Source: DATMXS01 sp050260275 (GTDB lineage Bacteria > Acidobacteriota > Terriglobia > Bryobacterales > Bryobacteraceae). From it: a stretch of DNA of 13,394 nucleotides. Below are positions 1-9,361 of the stretch, piece after piece. A program made the translations under genes and the position numbers. Every line of letters starts with the position of its first letter. The first letter of the stretch is position 1. The stretch covers positions 1 to 13,394 of the forward strand of contig JBLNBX010000132.1 of assembly GCA_050260275.1 (NCBI GenBank), given 5' to 3'. The notes below the pieces were generated by a model. The model was not told the DNA's origin. It did no database searches and was given only the letters and a program-made list of their open reading frames with translations.

Positions 1-325
<325 letters not shown>

Positions 326-329
326 TAAC

Positions 330-1256
330 TTGGGTGTAGTGCGACGCAGTATTTCTCCGTGGCTGCTTCTGGCCCTCGTTACTGCCGTGTGTGCGGCTGC
401 GCTCGTCGGCGTGGCTTCCATCCGAGCGCGCGGGCAAACCGAAGCCAGCCTGATCGAGCGGCTCCCCGTCGACAGCACCGCCATCGTCTACATGGATTTC
501 GCCGCGCTGCGCCGCGCCGGAATTACCGCCGCCTTGGCCGCTCCCGAAGGAGAACGGGAGGAGGAGTACCGCGCCTTCGTTGATGGAACGGGCTTCGAGT
601 ACACCCGCGACCTGGATTCCGTCATTTTCGCCTCTAGTCCGAGAGGGCGGTTCTTTCTTGCTCGCGGGCGTTTCGATTGGGGGAGGCTTTCTGATTACGT
701 GCGCTCGCGCGGAGGCGTGTGCCACAACACGTTCTGCCGCACCGAGGGCAGTCGGCCCGATCGGCAGGTGTCCTATTTTCCCTTGGAGCGGGACCTGATG
801 GCGCTCGCCGTGAGCCCGGATGAGTGGGCCGCCTCGGAGCTTCAGGTGCGCAAGCCGCAGGAGATCGACGCGCCCAAGAAGCCCGTCTGGGCGATTTTCA
901 CTGCCGCCGCCCTGGCGGGCGGAGATGATCTCCCGAAGGGCGCCCGCCTGCTGGCCGCCGCCGTGGAGGGCGCGGATCGCGTGCTGCTCACGGCTGGCCC
1001 GGCTCCCGGCGGAGTGGAGATCGGCCTGGACGCGGCTTGCCGTTCCGATTCCAGCGCGGCGGATCTAAAGGACCGGCTATCCAAACTCACTGCGCTTGTG
1101 AACGAACTTCTTCGCAGCGAGGGCCACCAGCCTGACTCGAGCGATCTCTCCGGCATCCTCGCCGGAGGCGCGTTCGAGCAGAAGGGGACGCATGTAGTGG
1201 GAAGCTGGCCGGTATCGAAGCACTTCCTTGAATCCATTGCCGGAGTGGGGCTCTAG
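330..1256 (+). CDS. Hypothetical membrane-anchored protein
   Basis: I do not recognise a named family for this 308-residue protein. It begins with a short basic segment (VVRRS) and one hydrophobic stretch at about residues 10-30, which looks like an uncleaved signal anchor; the rest is soluble and would face the periplasm. The body starts with an LPVDSTAIVYMDFAALR stretch. This resembles the start of secreted proteins in which 'a protein of unknown role evaluates to a domain of beta strands', but the similarity is only an impression. Two cysteines five residues apart (C131, C136) could form a disulfide. The start used is TTG at 330. A GTG at 339 would give a neater N-terminus (MRRSISPWLLL), and neither has a clear ribosome binding site. 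It follows the DAHP synthase gene by 4 bases, so cotranscription is likely, though no functional link is evident. The open frame and codon pattern support a real gene. Confidence 0.75.
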   Translation: MGVVRRSISPWLLLALVTAVCAAALVGVASIRARGQTEASLIERLPVDSTAIVYMDFAALRRAGITAALAAPEGEREEEYRAFVDGTGFEYTRDLDSVIFASSPRGRFFLARGRFDWGRLSDYVRSRGGVCHNTFCRTEGSRPDRQVSYFPLERDLMALAVSPDEWAASELQVRKPQEIDAPKKPVWAIFTAAALAGGDDLPKGARLLAAAVEGADRVLLTAGPAPGGVEIGLDAACRSDSSAADLKDRLSKLTALVNELLRSEGHQPDSSDLSGILAGGAFEQKGTHVVGSWPVSKHFLESIAGVGL

Positions 1257-1288
1257 AGCGGCTCCTTCTGTAGACAGGCAGCCTTTAG

Positions 1289-1294
1289 TAGAAT
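1289..1294 (+). promoter_or_regulatory. Candidate -10 element for the PfkB-family kinase gene
   Basis: TAGAAT (4 of 6 or better against TATAAT) ends exactly 6 bases before the TTG start at 1301, so transcription would begin at or next to the start codon. There is no Shine-Dalgarno sequence in the 44-base gap. The best -35 at a 17-base distance (TTCTGT, 1266-1271) is poor. A leaderless TTG start would be unusual, so this call is tentative. Confidence 0.3.
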
Positions 1295-1300
1295 TTCACG

Positions 1301-2284
1301 TTGAACCCGCGCACTCCCGATCCAACAACAGCCGCACTCAGACCCGCCGGTGTTCTCTGCTGCGGCAACACCTGTTTCGACACCCTGGTGCGTCCAGTGG
1401 AGGAACTGCGGTGGAACGCCAGCGTCTGGGTGGACTCCATCGAATCCTCTCCGGGCGGAAACGGCGCCAATACTTCCACGGCCATCGCGAAGCTCGGCGT
1501 CCCGGTGCGGTTGTTGAGCGCCGTCGGCACAGACGAGTTCGCGGAGCGCGTCCTGGAATGTCTGGGGAGGGCGGGCGTGGACCGGTCGCTCATTCGCGCA
1601 ATTCCCGGAGCCACGTCAACCACGGTGGTACTTATCCGCGGGAACGGTGAGCGGACGTTTCTTCACCACCCGGGCGTCACTGCCGAGGCGTTCGATGAGC
1701 CGCCCGATCTTGGGTCGGGAATCGCGGCCGGCTGCGGCTACTTTCACCTGGCGAACGCGTTCGCGCTGCCCCGTCTGCGCGCGCACGCCGGGGAGACCAT
1801 GCGGCGCGCACGTGCGGCCGGCCTGGTCACGGCGATGGACACCGGCTGGGACTCGCGCGGCCGCTGGCTGGAGGACCTTGGACCCGCCTTGCCTTACACC
1901 GATTACCTTTTCGTAAACGAACGGGAGGCGCTGAAGCTCGCCGGGTGCGACTCGTGGGAACAGGCGGCCGCGCGTCTGCGGGATCTGGGCGCGTCGGTGG
2001 TGGCGCTCAAGCGAGGCGAGCATGGCTGCGCGATCGTCGATGCAGCGGGACGCCTCGATGTGCCGGCGTACGACGTCCCTGCGATAGACTCAACCGGAGC
2101 GGGCGACTGTTTCGCGGGCGCATTTCTGGCAGCGCTCTCGCGCGGTCTGCCGGCGGCCAGCGCGGCGCAAGTGGCGAACGCGGCCGGAGCGCTGAACGTG
2201 CGGAGTATCGGGGCTACTGCGGGACTCCTGTCCTGGGATGAGATGATCGCGTGGATGCAGACCGCACCGGTGCGGAGAGTCTGA
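1301..2284 (+). CDS. PfkB-family carbohydrate kinase (ribokinase-like)
   Basis: This 327-residue cytoplasmic protein has the hallmarks of the ribokinase/PfkB family, which transfers phosphate from ATP to a sugar hydroxyl. The first signature is GGNGANTSTAIAKLG at residues 52-66, preceded by the beta-strand start GVLCCGNTCFD. The second signature, DSTGAGDCFAGAF at 263-275, carries the catalytic base Asp269 and the GAGD anion hole. The stretch LFVNEREALKLAG near 203-215 is the typical N-x-x-E motif region. Length is normal for the family. The substrate cannot be told from sequence: ribokinase, fructokinase, 2-keto-3-deoxygluconate kinase and nucleoside kinases share these motifs, and no sugar pathway gene adjoins it. 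The TTG at 1301 is the only possible start, because an in-frame stop (TAG, 1289-1291) lies just upstream and no ATG/GTG occurs before the conserved core. The gene is convergent with the zinc-ribbon gene downstream. Confidence 0.93.
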   Translation: MNPRTPDPTTAALRPAGVLCCGNTCFDTLVRPVEELRWNASVWVDSIESSPGGNGANTSTAIAKLGVPVRLLSAVGTDEFAERVLECLGRAGVDRSLIRAIPGATSTTVVLIRGNGERTFLHHPGVTAEAFDEPPDLGSGIAAGCGYFHLANAFALPRLRAHAGETMRRARAAGLVTAMDTGWDSRGRWLEDLGPALPYTDYLFVNEREALKLAGCDSWEQAAARLRDLGASVVALKRGEHGCAIVDAAGRLDVPAYDVPAIDSTGAGDCFAGAFLAALSRGLPAASAAQVANAAGALNVRSIGATAGLLSWDEMIAWMQTAPVRRV

Positions 2285-2290
2285 GAATCC

Positions 2291-2318
2291 GCGGCGCAGG
2301 CCGTTCCAGGCGCGCCGC
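2291..2318. terminator. Hairpin between convergent genes, possible bidirectional terminator
   Basis: GCGGCGC (2291-2297) pairs perfectly with GCGCCGC (2312-2318) around a 14-base loop. It lies in the 34-base gap between the kinase stop and the stop of the opposing zinc-ribbon gene. No T-run follows on either strand, so intrinsic termination is uncertain. Confidence 0.4.
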
Positions 2319-2987
2319 CTACTGCCTCGCCAAATCCGCGCTCAGGAGTTGCCAGTCCGGCAGCTCGTAGGCGCGCAGCTTGGTCTCGAGCGGCACCCGG
2401 ATGTCTTGAGCCTCGTAAGGACCCAGGCGTGTGGTGAACTCGAAGGTCCCAACCGGCTCGTCCGTAGGCGCGGACGTCTTGGCGCGCAGGGCGCCCTTGG
2501 CCTTGATCTCGCCCACATCCGCAGCAGAGTGGTTTACCACCACGAACCGCAGCATGGGCTTCCTATTCTGCTCTTCGCCAAGGCGAAAACCGGTGATCTC
2601 GATATTCTTCAGAACAGGGTCCCCCTGCGTCGCGCTGACGTTCTCGATCGCAGCCGGGCTTGCGGCTCCGCCCGACGCGGGCGGCGCAGAGCGACTGAGC
2701 GCGCCGGAGCGCACGACAACCACAATCGCCGCCAGGATGGTACACACTGCGAGCGCTCCGACGATCGCCTGAATCAAGGTTTTTGACGAGCGTTTGGCCG
2801 GCGCGGACGCAGCCTTTGCGGCCACCGGGCCGGTTGTGGCCGGGGTCGGAGCTACGGGTGTTTCCGCCGGTGCACCCGCCTCGGCTGCAGGCAGCTTCCC
2901 TTCGGCAGTTCCGGCGGAGCACTTCGGACAGTCAGGATAGGAAGGTGGGACCTCCGATCCGCACTTCTGGCAAATCCAAGTGAACAC
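2319..2987 (-). CDS. Zinc-ribbon protein with a single membrane segment, unknown function
   Basis: The 222-residue product starts with a small zinc ribbon: Cys6-x2-Cys9 and Cys20-x2-Cys23 (CQKC ... CPKC). An Ala/Pro-rich linker follows (about residues 30-65), then basic residues (KRSSK), a hydrophobic membrane helix at about 71-93, a low-complexity Gly/Ala/Ser segment, and a C-terminal domain of about 100 residues that reads as beta strands (LKNIEITGFR, PMLRFVVVNHS, TFEFTTRLGPYEAQDIRVPL). The basic flank before the helix suggests the zinc ribbon is cytoplasmic and the beta domain periplasmic. The start is GTG at 2985-2987, 14 bases after the clpB stop, so the gene is very probably cotranscribed with clpB. 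The domain order is visible; function is not. A link between the proteostasis machinery and the membrane is only an inference from position. Confidence 0.85.
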   Translation of the reverse strand: MFTWICQKCGSEVPPSYPDCPKCSAGTAEGKLPAAEAGAPAETPVAPTPATTGPVAAKAASAPAKRSSKTLIQAIVGALAVCTILAAIVVVVRSGALSRSAPPASGGAASPAAIENVSATQGDPVLKNIEITGFRLGEEQNRKPMLRFVVVNHSAADVGEIKAKGALRAKTSAPTDEPVGTFEFTTRLGPYEAQDIRVPLETKLRAYELPDWQLLSADLARQ

Positions 2988-3001
2988 GAGCCTACTTTAG
3001 C

Positions 3002-5662
<2,661 letters not shown>

Positions 5663-5664
5663 GA

Positions 5665-5685
5665 CTTGAGTATATCACTATCAAG
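5665..5685 (-). promoter_or_regulatory. HAIR-like inverted repeat (putative HspR operator) at the clpB promoter
   Basis: On the plus strand the site reads CTTGAGT-N7-TATCAAG. This matches 12 of 14 fixed positions of the HAIR consensus CTTGAGT-N7-ACTCAAG, the binding site of the MerR-family heat-shock repressor HspR. The outer arms are a perfect repeat, CTTGA-N11-TCAAG. The site covers the -10 box and the expected transcription start, where a repressor would block RNA polymerase. The pattern is seen directly; HspR control is inferred from the known behaviour of such sites in front of clpB and dnaK in other bacteria. No hspR gene is in the window. Confidence 0.6.
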
Positions 5686-5697
5686 CAATATGCTCAA
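5669..5697 (-). promoter_or_regulatory. Sigma70-type promoter of clpB, predicted leaderless
   Basis: Reading the minus strand: -35 TTGAGC (5697-5692), a 17-base spacer, and -10 TATACT (5674-5669). Six bases then separate the -10 box from the ATG, so the normal start distance of 7 bases lands on the A of the start codon. No Shine-Dalgarno sequence precedes the ATG. It is the best promoter match I see in the window. Confidence 0.6.
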
Positions 5698-5795
5698 TAC
5701 TCACTAAACAACTGTTTGCGCCTTCGCTCGCCTCGTGTTTTCAATAGCTTGTAGTTCGCCGGAGGAATGCGTCCACCTGCTGTGATCGCCCTCGG

Positions 5796-5905
5796 GGGCT
5801 TCACTTCGGAGTAGAAGCCCAGCCCCGACAGGGGCGCCAGAAAGTAGCCACGGCGCAAGCCGTCGGGATCGCGGGTATTTCGAGAACAAGCCCCCGGAAG
5901 GGGGC
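5796..5905. repeat. Hairpin cluster, left part (four stem-loops)
   Basis: The gene-free stretch from about 5698 to 6324 is dominated by short stem-loops. This left group has four. (1) GGGCTTC at 5796-5802 pairs with GAAGCCC at 5814-5820, with an inner ACT/AGT extension closing a TCGG loop. (2) GCCCC (5822-5826), loop GACA, GGGGC (5831-5835). (3) ACGGC (5850-5854), loop GCAA, GCCGT (5859-5863). (4) GCCCCC (5890-5895), loop GGAA, GGGGGC (5900-5905). All stems except the first are perfect; loops 2-4 fit GNNA and two are GNRA. A GTAG tetranucleotide lies 5' of hairpins 2 and 3 (5811-5814 and 5844-5847), as in REP elements served by RAYT transposases. This resemblance is suggestive only. Bases 5906-5992 show no further clear hairpin. 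Confidence 0.75.
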
Positions 5906-5992
5906 GGAAGGCTTTGGCCCGGCGAGTTGCTGCGCGCGTTCGTACGCCCTTTTTCAGGCCTGCTTCGTGTTACTTGCCACACCCTGCTGGGG

Positions 5993-6221
5993 GCGGGCTT
6001 GAGCCCGCACAGGGCTTCAGCCCTGCGAATCGAGCGCCATCGCCCCAGGGGCTAAAGCCCGATCTCGATACGCGCTCCATCGGCATGGCTGAAGCCATGC
6101 CCTGATACGAACCTCACCACCGGGCGTGCCGTCGCAGCCTCGTACCGGGATGAAGAGCTTCGTATCAGGGCCCGACTTCAGTCGGGCCGAACGGCCTAAG
6201 GATATCCACGGGCTTCAGCCC
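5993..6221. repeat. Hairpin cluster, right part (six perfect stem-loops with TNNA loops)
   Basis: Six perfect stem-loops have four-base loops of the form TNNA, where the complement is again TNNA. They are: GCGGGC/GCCCGC with TTGA (5993-6008); CAGGGC/GCCCTG with TTCA (6010-6025); GGGC/GCCC with TAAA (6049-6060); GGCATGGC/GCCATGCC with TGAA (6082-6101); GGCCCGAC/GTCGGGCC with TTCA (6169-6188); GGGC/GCCC with TTCA (6210-6221). Stem sequences differ while pairing and loop type are kept. This argues for a structure-based repeat family, not chance GC-rich palindromes. No open frame through the region looks coding. I know of similar GC-rich hairpin repeats in acidobacterial intergenic DNA by impression only and cannot name the family. 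Confidence 0.8.
6082..6188. repeat. Inverted pair of hairpin elements with shared loop and tail (BIME-like)
   Basis: Read outward-in, both elements have the form: 8-bp stem, TGAA loop, 8-bp stem, then CTGATACGAA. The left one is on the plus strand (6082-6111) and the right one on the minus strand (6188-6159). Their stems are GGCATGGC and GGCCCGAC, different at half the positions, while loop and 10-base tail are identical. The tails give a perfect 12-base inverted repeat (6100-6111 against 6159-6170) with 47 bases between. Confidence 0.8.
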
Positions 6222-6271
6222 CTGGATCTCAAACGCAACCGTCACAGCAAACCGGCGTGCGCGGAGCTGAA

Positions 6272-6283
6272 ACTCTGCAGAGT
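6272..6283. repeat. Perfect 12-base palindrome
   Basis: ACTCTGCAGAGT is perfectly self-complementary. It sits between the hairpin cluster and the 3' end of the permease gene. Its role is unknown; it could be part of the repeat cluster or of the terminator region. Confidence 0.4.
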
Positions 6284-6292
6284 CTGTCCGCC

Positions 6293-6313
6293 CCCCGAAA
6301 AGCCTCTCCGGGG
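6293..6313 (-). terminator. Weak hairpin after the permease gene, possible terminator
   Basis: CCCCG (6293-6297) and CGGGG (6309-6313) can pair around an 11-base loop starting 12 bases past the permease stop codon. There is no T-run after it in the transcribed direction, so this is a weak candidate. Confidence 0.25.
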
Positions 6314-6324
6314 CCCACCCAGCG

Positions 6325-8766
6325 TTACTCGCACCTCAGCGCCCGTATCGGGTCCACCCGAGTTGCCCTCAGGGCCGGAAGGCAGCTCGCCGCCACTGCC
6401 ACCATGCCAAGGAACACTGCTGCTGCGGAAAACGTCGCTGGGTCCGCCGCGCTCACCTGGAACAACATGCCGCTGACCAGCCGCGCCGCCGCGAGCGCCA
6501 CGGCGATTCCCAAGGCCAGCCCTGGAATGGTCAGCGTCAGGCCCTGACGCACCACGAGCCCGACCACGTCCTCCGGTTTCGCGCCGAGCGCCACGCGTAC
6601 GCCCATCTCGTGCATGCGCTGGCTCACCGCGTAGCTCATCACGCTGTACAGCCCGATCGCAGACAGCAACAGGCACACCACGCCCACCGCCGTCAGCAGC
6701 GTTGCGGCCACCTTCTGGGGATACAGCGATGCCCCGATCGCGTCCTTCAGCCGGCTTGTGTTGAACACGGCGTCCTGGTTGAGCGCGAGCGCCTCACGCT
6801 GCAAGACCTGCGTCAGTGCCATCGGGTCGCCGGCGGTCTTGAGCACGACGGAAAAGTTCAGTCCGGGCGCGAACCACTGGTCGAACGGAACGTAGAAGTA
6901 CGGCATCGGAGCTTCGAGCGGCGTGTGGTACTTGCTGTCCTTCACGAGACCCACTACCGTCGCCTCGCGATTTTCCAATCGCAGCTTGCGGCCTATCGGA
7001 TTCCTGCCGCCGAAGAACCGGCGCGCGAAGGTCTCGTTCACGATGATCACCGTCGGCTTGCCACGCTCGTCCTGCGCGGTGAAATCGCGGCCTTCGAGCA
7101 GCGGAATGCCCATCAGCTCGAAGTACCCCGGCGGAACCGTGGAGCGGTGTATGAACATCTGCTCGTCCGGCGCGGGAACGTAGCCCGGGATGTCCAGGTG
7201 GAGCCAGGGACTCGATCCGGCGACGTTTACGAGCGGCACGGAGTCCGAGTACGTCATGCCGATGACTCCGGGCTGCGCCTCCATGCGCTCCCGCAGCGCG
7301 CGGCAGAACTGGTGCTGTTCTTCAGCGGAGTAGCCCGCGTTCGAGAGGTAGAACTGCGAGACCGACGCGTTGTCGACGTCAAATCCAGGGTCAACGCCAG
7401 TTGCGTTCTGGAAACTGCGGTAGAACAGCCCCGCGCCGGTCATGGCGATCATGGCCAGCGCCACCTCCGCCGTCACCAGCGCCCCTCGCAGCCGATGCGA
7501 TCCGGTTCCAGCTCCGCCCCCGCGGCCGCCTTCCTTGAGTGTCTCGTGCAGGTTGACACGCCCCGAAACCAGCGCCGGCACCAGGCCGGAGATCAGCGTT
7601 GCGACAACCGCGATCAGCACCGTGAACCCGAGCGTCGGCCAACTCAGGTATCCGCCCATACTGAGGGGCACATCCATGTCTGGGAGTAGCGAAATCAGCG
7701 TTTGCCCCAGCCACATCACGAGGATCACGCCCACCGCGGCGCCCGCGGCGGCCAGCATAAGAGTTTCCGTGAGGAGCTGTCTGGCAATCTGTAGCCTCTG
7801 CGCGCCCAGCGCCTGGCGGAGCGCGAACTCCGGCTGCCGAGCCACTGCCCGCGCCAGCAGCAGGTTCGCCACGTTCGCGCAGACTATCAGCAGCAGCAGC
7901 AGGCACACCGCCATCAGGATGCGAAGCGGTTTCAGCAGCAATCCCTGGGCGCCCAGGTGGCCCGCCCAGACCGGGACGACGTTGGCCTCCACGCCCCGGT
8001 TGGTCTGCGGATACATGGCCGCGAGCCGGCGCGCCACCGCCGCTACCTCGGCGCGCATCTGCTCGATGGTGACACCCGGCTTAAGCCGCACGATCGTCGC
8101 AGTTATGTCGCGCGTGCCACGGTAGTTAAGCGTGCCGTTGCCGGTGCCCATGGCGGTAGCCATCGTGATGGGCATCCAGACGTCGAAGAGCACTCCCACG
8201 GTGGTGCCGGTGAACTCCGGCGGAGCCACACCAATGATGGTCAACTCGTTCCGGTTCAGCCGGATGGTTCTCCCGAGCACCCGCGGATCCGAGTGATAGC
8301 GGTTCCGCCACATGTTGTAGCTGATCACCGCCACCGGGTACGCCCCGGCCTGGTTGCCGTCCTCTTCGGGCGTGAATGTCCGCCCAATGAACGGCTTCAC
8401 GCCGAGCAGGTCGAAGTAGTTGGCCGAAACCAGCTCCGCCCACGCGCGCTCCGTCTTGCCATCTGCTCCGACGCTGAGGGGGGTGATGCGTGCGATCGCC
8501 ACGTCCGAGGCCAGCTTCAGGTTGTCGCGATAGTCGCGGTAGTCGATGTACGACGTGTTGACCAGGACCTCGCCGCCCGAGACTGTCTCGATCAGCGCCA
8601 GGCTGCCCACGTCGCGCACGCCCGGAAACGGATTCAGCAGAACGGCATCGATCCACGAGAACACCGTGGAGTTAACCGCGATCCCGATCGCCAGCGTGAG
8701 CACCGCCACGATGGTGAAGCCGGGATTGCTCTTGAGCATCCTGAAACCGAACCGGATGTCGCGCAT
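6325..8766 (-). CDS. ABC-type orphan permease of the ADOP family (MacB/FtsX-like)
   Basis: This 813-residue inner-membrane protein has the architecture of the acidobacterial duplicated orphan permeases: MacB-like permeases with two FtsX modules and no ATPase domain. The start MRDIRFGFRMLKSNPGFT followed by a first helix (about 17-38, AVLTLAIGIAVNSTVFS) is typical. A periplasmic MacB core domain follows (about 50-275), then FtsX helices (about 281-305, 331-355, 386-405), another helix (about 430-450), a second periplasmic domain, and three C-terminal helices (about 691-712, 742-765, 778-797). The repeated loop motif R-Q-A-L-G-A and R-V-A-L-G-A marks both FtsX modules. The ATG at 8766 fits the family start; a TTG at 8805 would add 13 residues. 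No ABC ATPase or membrane-fusion gene is adjacent, as is usual for this family. The substrate is unknown; antimicrobial or lipid export would be a guess. Confidence 0.93.
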   Translation of the reverse strand: MRDIRFGFRMLKSNPGFTIVAVLTLAIGIAVNSTVFSWIDAVLLNPFPGVRDVGSLALIETVSGGEVLVNTSYIDYRDYRDNLKLASDVAIARITPLSVGADGKTERAWAELVSANYFDLLGVKPFIGRTFTPEEDGNQAGAYPVAVISYNMWRNRYHSDPRVLGRTIRLNRNELTIIGVAPPEFTGTTVGVLFDVWMPITMATAMGTGNGTLNYRGTRDITATIVRLKPGVTIEQMRAEVAAVARRLAAMYPQTNRGVEANVVPVWAGHLGAQGLLLKPLRILMAVCLLLLLIVCANVANLLLARAVARQPEFALRQALGAQRLQIARQLLTETLMLAAAGAAVGVILVMWLGQTLISLLPDMDVPLSMGGYLSWPTLGFTVLIAVVATLISGLVPALVSGRVNLHETLKEGGRGGGAGTGSHRLRGALVTAEVALAMIAMTGAGLFYRSFQNATGVDPGFDVDNASVSQFYLSNAGYSAEEQHQFCRALRERMEAQPGVIGMTYSDSVPLVNVAGSSPWLHLDIPGYVPAPDEQMFIHRSTVPPGYFELMGIPLLEGRDFTAQDERGKPTVIIVNETFARRFFGGRNPIGRKLRLENREATVVGLVKDSKYHTPLEAPMPYFYVPFDQWFAPGLNFSVVLKTAGDPMALTQVLQREALALNQDAVFNTSRLKDAIGASLYPQKVAATLLTAVGVVCLLLSAIGLYSVMSYAVSQRMHEMGVRVALGAKPEDVVGLVVRQGLTLTIPGLALGIAVALAAARLVSGMLFQVSAADPATFSAAAVFLGMVAVAASCLPALRATRVDPIRALRCE

Positions 8767-8791
8767 GCCCCATTGTGGGGCAATCCGGATT
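8767..8791 (-). promoter_or_regulatory. Hairpin and palindrome abutting the permease start codon
   Basis: GCCCC (8767-8771) and GGGGC (8777-8781) form a 5-bp stem-loop touching the ATG of the permease gene, and AATCCGGATT (8782-8791) is a perfect palindrome right behind it. If transcribed, the hairpin would hide the translation start region; the palindrome could be a protein site. If the true start were the TTG at 8805, both would be inside the coding region. Confidence 0.3.
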
Positions 8792-8936
8792 CCGCGGCTA
8801 AGCAATTGAAATCAGAGGTGATTGCGCCGCCCCTGGTGTGCACTTCCGGTACCCATTGTGTGCGGAATCGGACATTTCCCCCGGCGCGCCGCCCGACCGC
8901 GACGGTGGCACGGCCGCGCCGGCATTCCTCGAAGCG

Positions 8937-9000
8937 TTGCAGAAGCCAAAAGAAGTTGCAGAAGCCAAAAGAAGAGGAGTTGAGGAAACCCAAAGAAAAG
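8937..9000. repeat. Perfect 19-base tandem duplication with a degenerate third copy
   Basis: TTGCAGAAGCCAAAAGAAG occurs twice in direct succession (8937-8955 and 8956-8974). A related 21-base purine-rich stretch beginning TTGAGGAAACCCAAAG (8980-9000) looks like a diverged third copy after a short insertion. The unit is strongly purine-rich on the plus strand, unlike its neighbourhood. Because 19 is not a multiple of three, the duplication would shift any reading frame through it, which argues against coding. Confidence 0.85.
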
Positions 9001-9150
9001 GAAAGCGCCGCACCGCCAGGAAGGGAAGGAAATGCGCGAGGCGACCGGTTGAGCTAATCGAGGAAGATCGATCGCCTCCGCTGGCTTTGTTGCAGGCGCG
9101 CCTGAGAGCATCCCCGGCGGCGAGTCCCAAATCGCCGCCATCCGCTCCGA

Positions 9151-9187
9151 GTGAAGCGGCTTCCACTAAAGGAAGCTTTGGCTTCAC
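9151..9187. other. Long imperfect stem-loop
   Basis: An outer stem GTGAAGC (9151-9157)/GCTTCAC (9181-9187) and an inner stem GCTTCC (9159-9164)/GGAAGC (9171-9176) enclose a six-base ACTAAA loop, with a 1-by-4 internal bulge: 13 base pairs in all. An A+T-rich stretch follows on the plus strand but no T-run. It could be a transcript-stabilising or terminator-like structure; nothing shows which strand is transcribed. Confidence 0.5.
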
Positions 9188-9251
9188 CGTTAAATTATCT
9201 TCATAGTACCAGAGTGCCCCTGTACGTGAAAGCCCTCAGGCTGGAGTCTGA

Positions 9252-9268
9252 AATCGAAATTTTCGATT
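9252..9268. promoter_or_regulatory. Inverted repeat in divergent intergenic DNA, possible operator
   Basis: AATCGAAA and TTTCGATT are perfect inverted 8-base arms around a single T. It is an A+T-rich palindrome in a GC-rich genome, located between divergently oriented genes, where regulator sites are common. The regulator is unknown. Confidence 0.35.
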
Positions 9269-9361
9269 AGGCACTTAGAGGTTCTTTAGGTGGTTACAGT
9301 TATTGCTTAGGCTCTCGACGGGACCTCCGGCCGCTATGTCTTGCTTAACCATCTAGTACCC

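Noticed and set aside
5704..5982. 92-codon minus-strand open frame, and plus-strand frames at 5914-6105 and 6126-6476
   Set aside because: They run through the hairpin cluster, so their sequence is explained by the repeats; no ribosome binding site or domain.
5796..6221. CRISPR array
   Set aside because: The repeats are hairpins of differing sequence with irregular spacing, not identical direct repeats with uniform spacers, and no cas gene is present.
6610..7689. 359-codon plus-strand open frame, with another of 366 codons at 7957-9057
   Set aside because: Both are antisense to the well-supported permease gene and look like composition artefacts.
8838..9206. 122-codon Lys/Arg-rich open frame on the plus strand
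   Set aside because: GTG start without ribosome binding site, low complexity created by the 19-base tandem repeat, several competing frames on both strands, no family.
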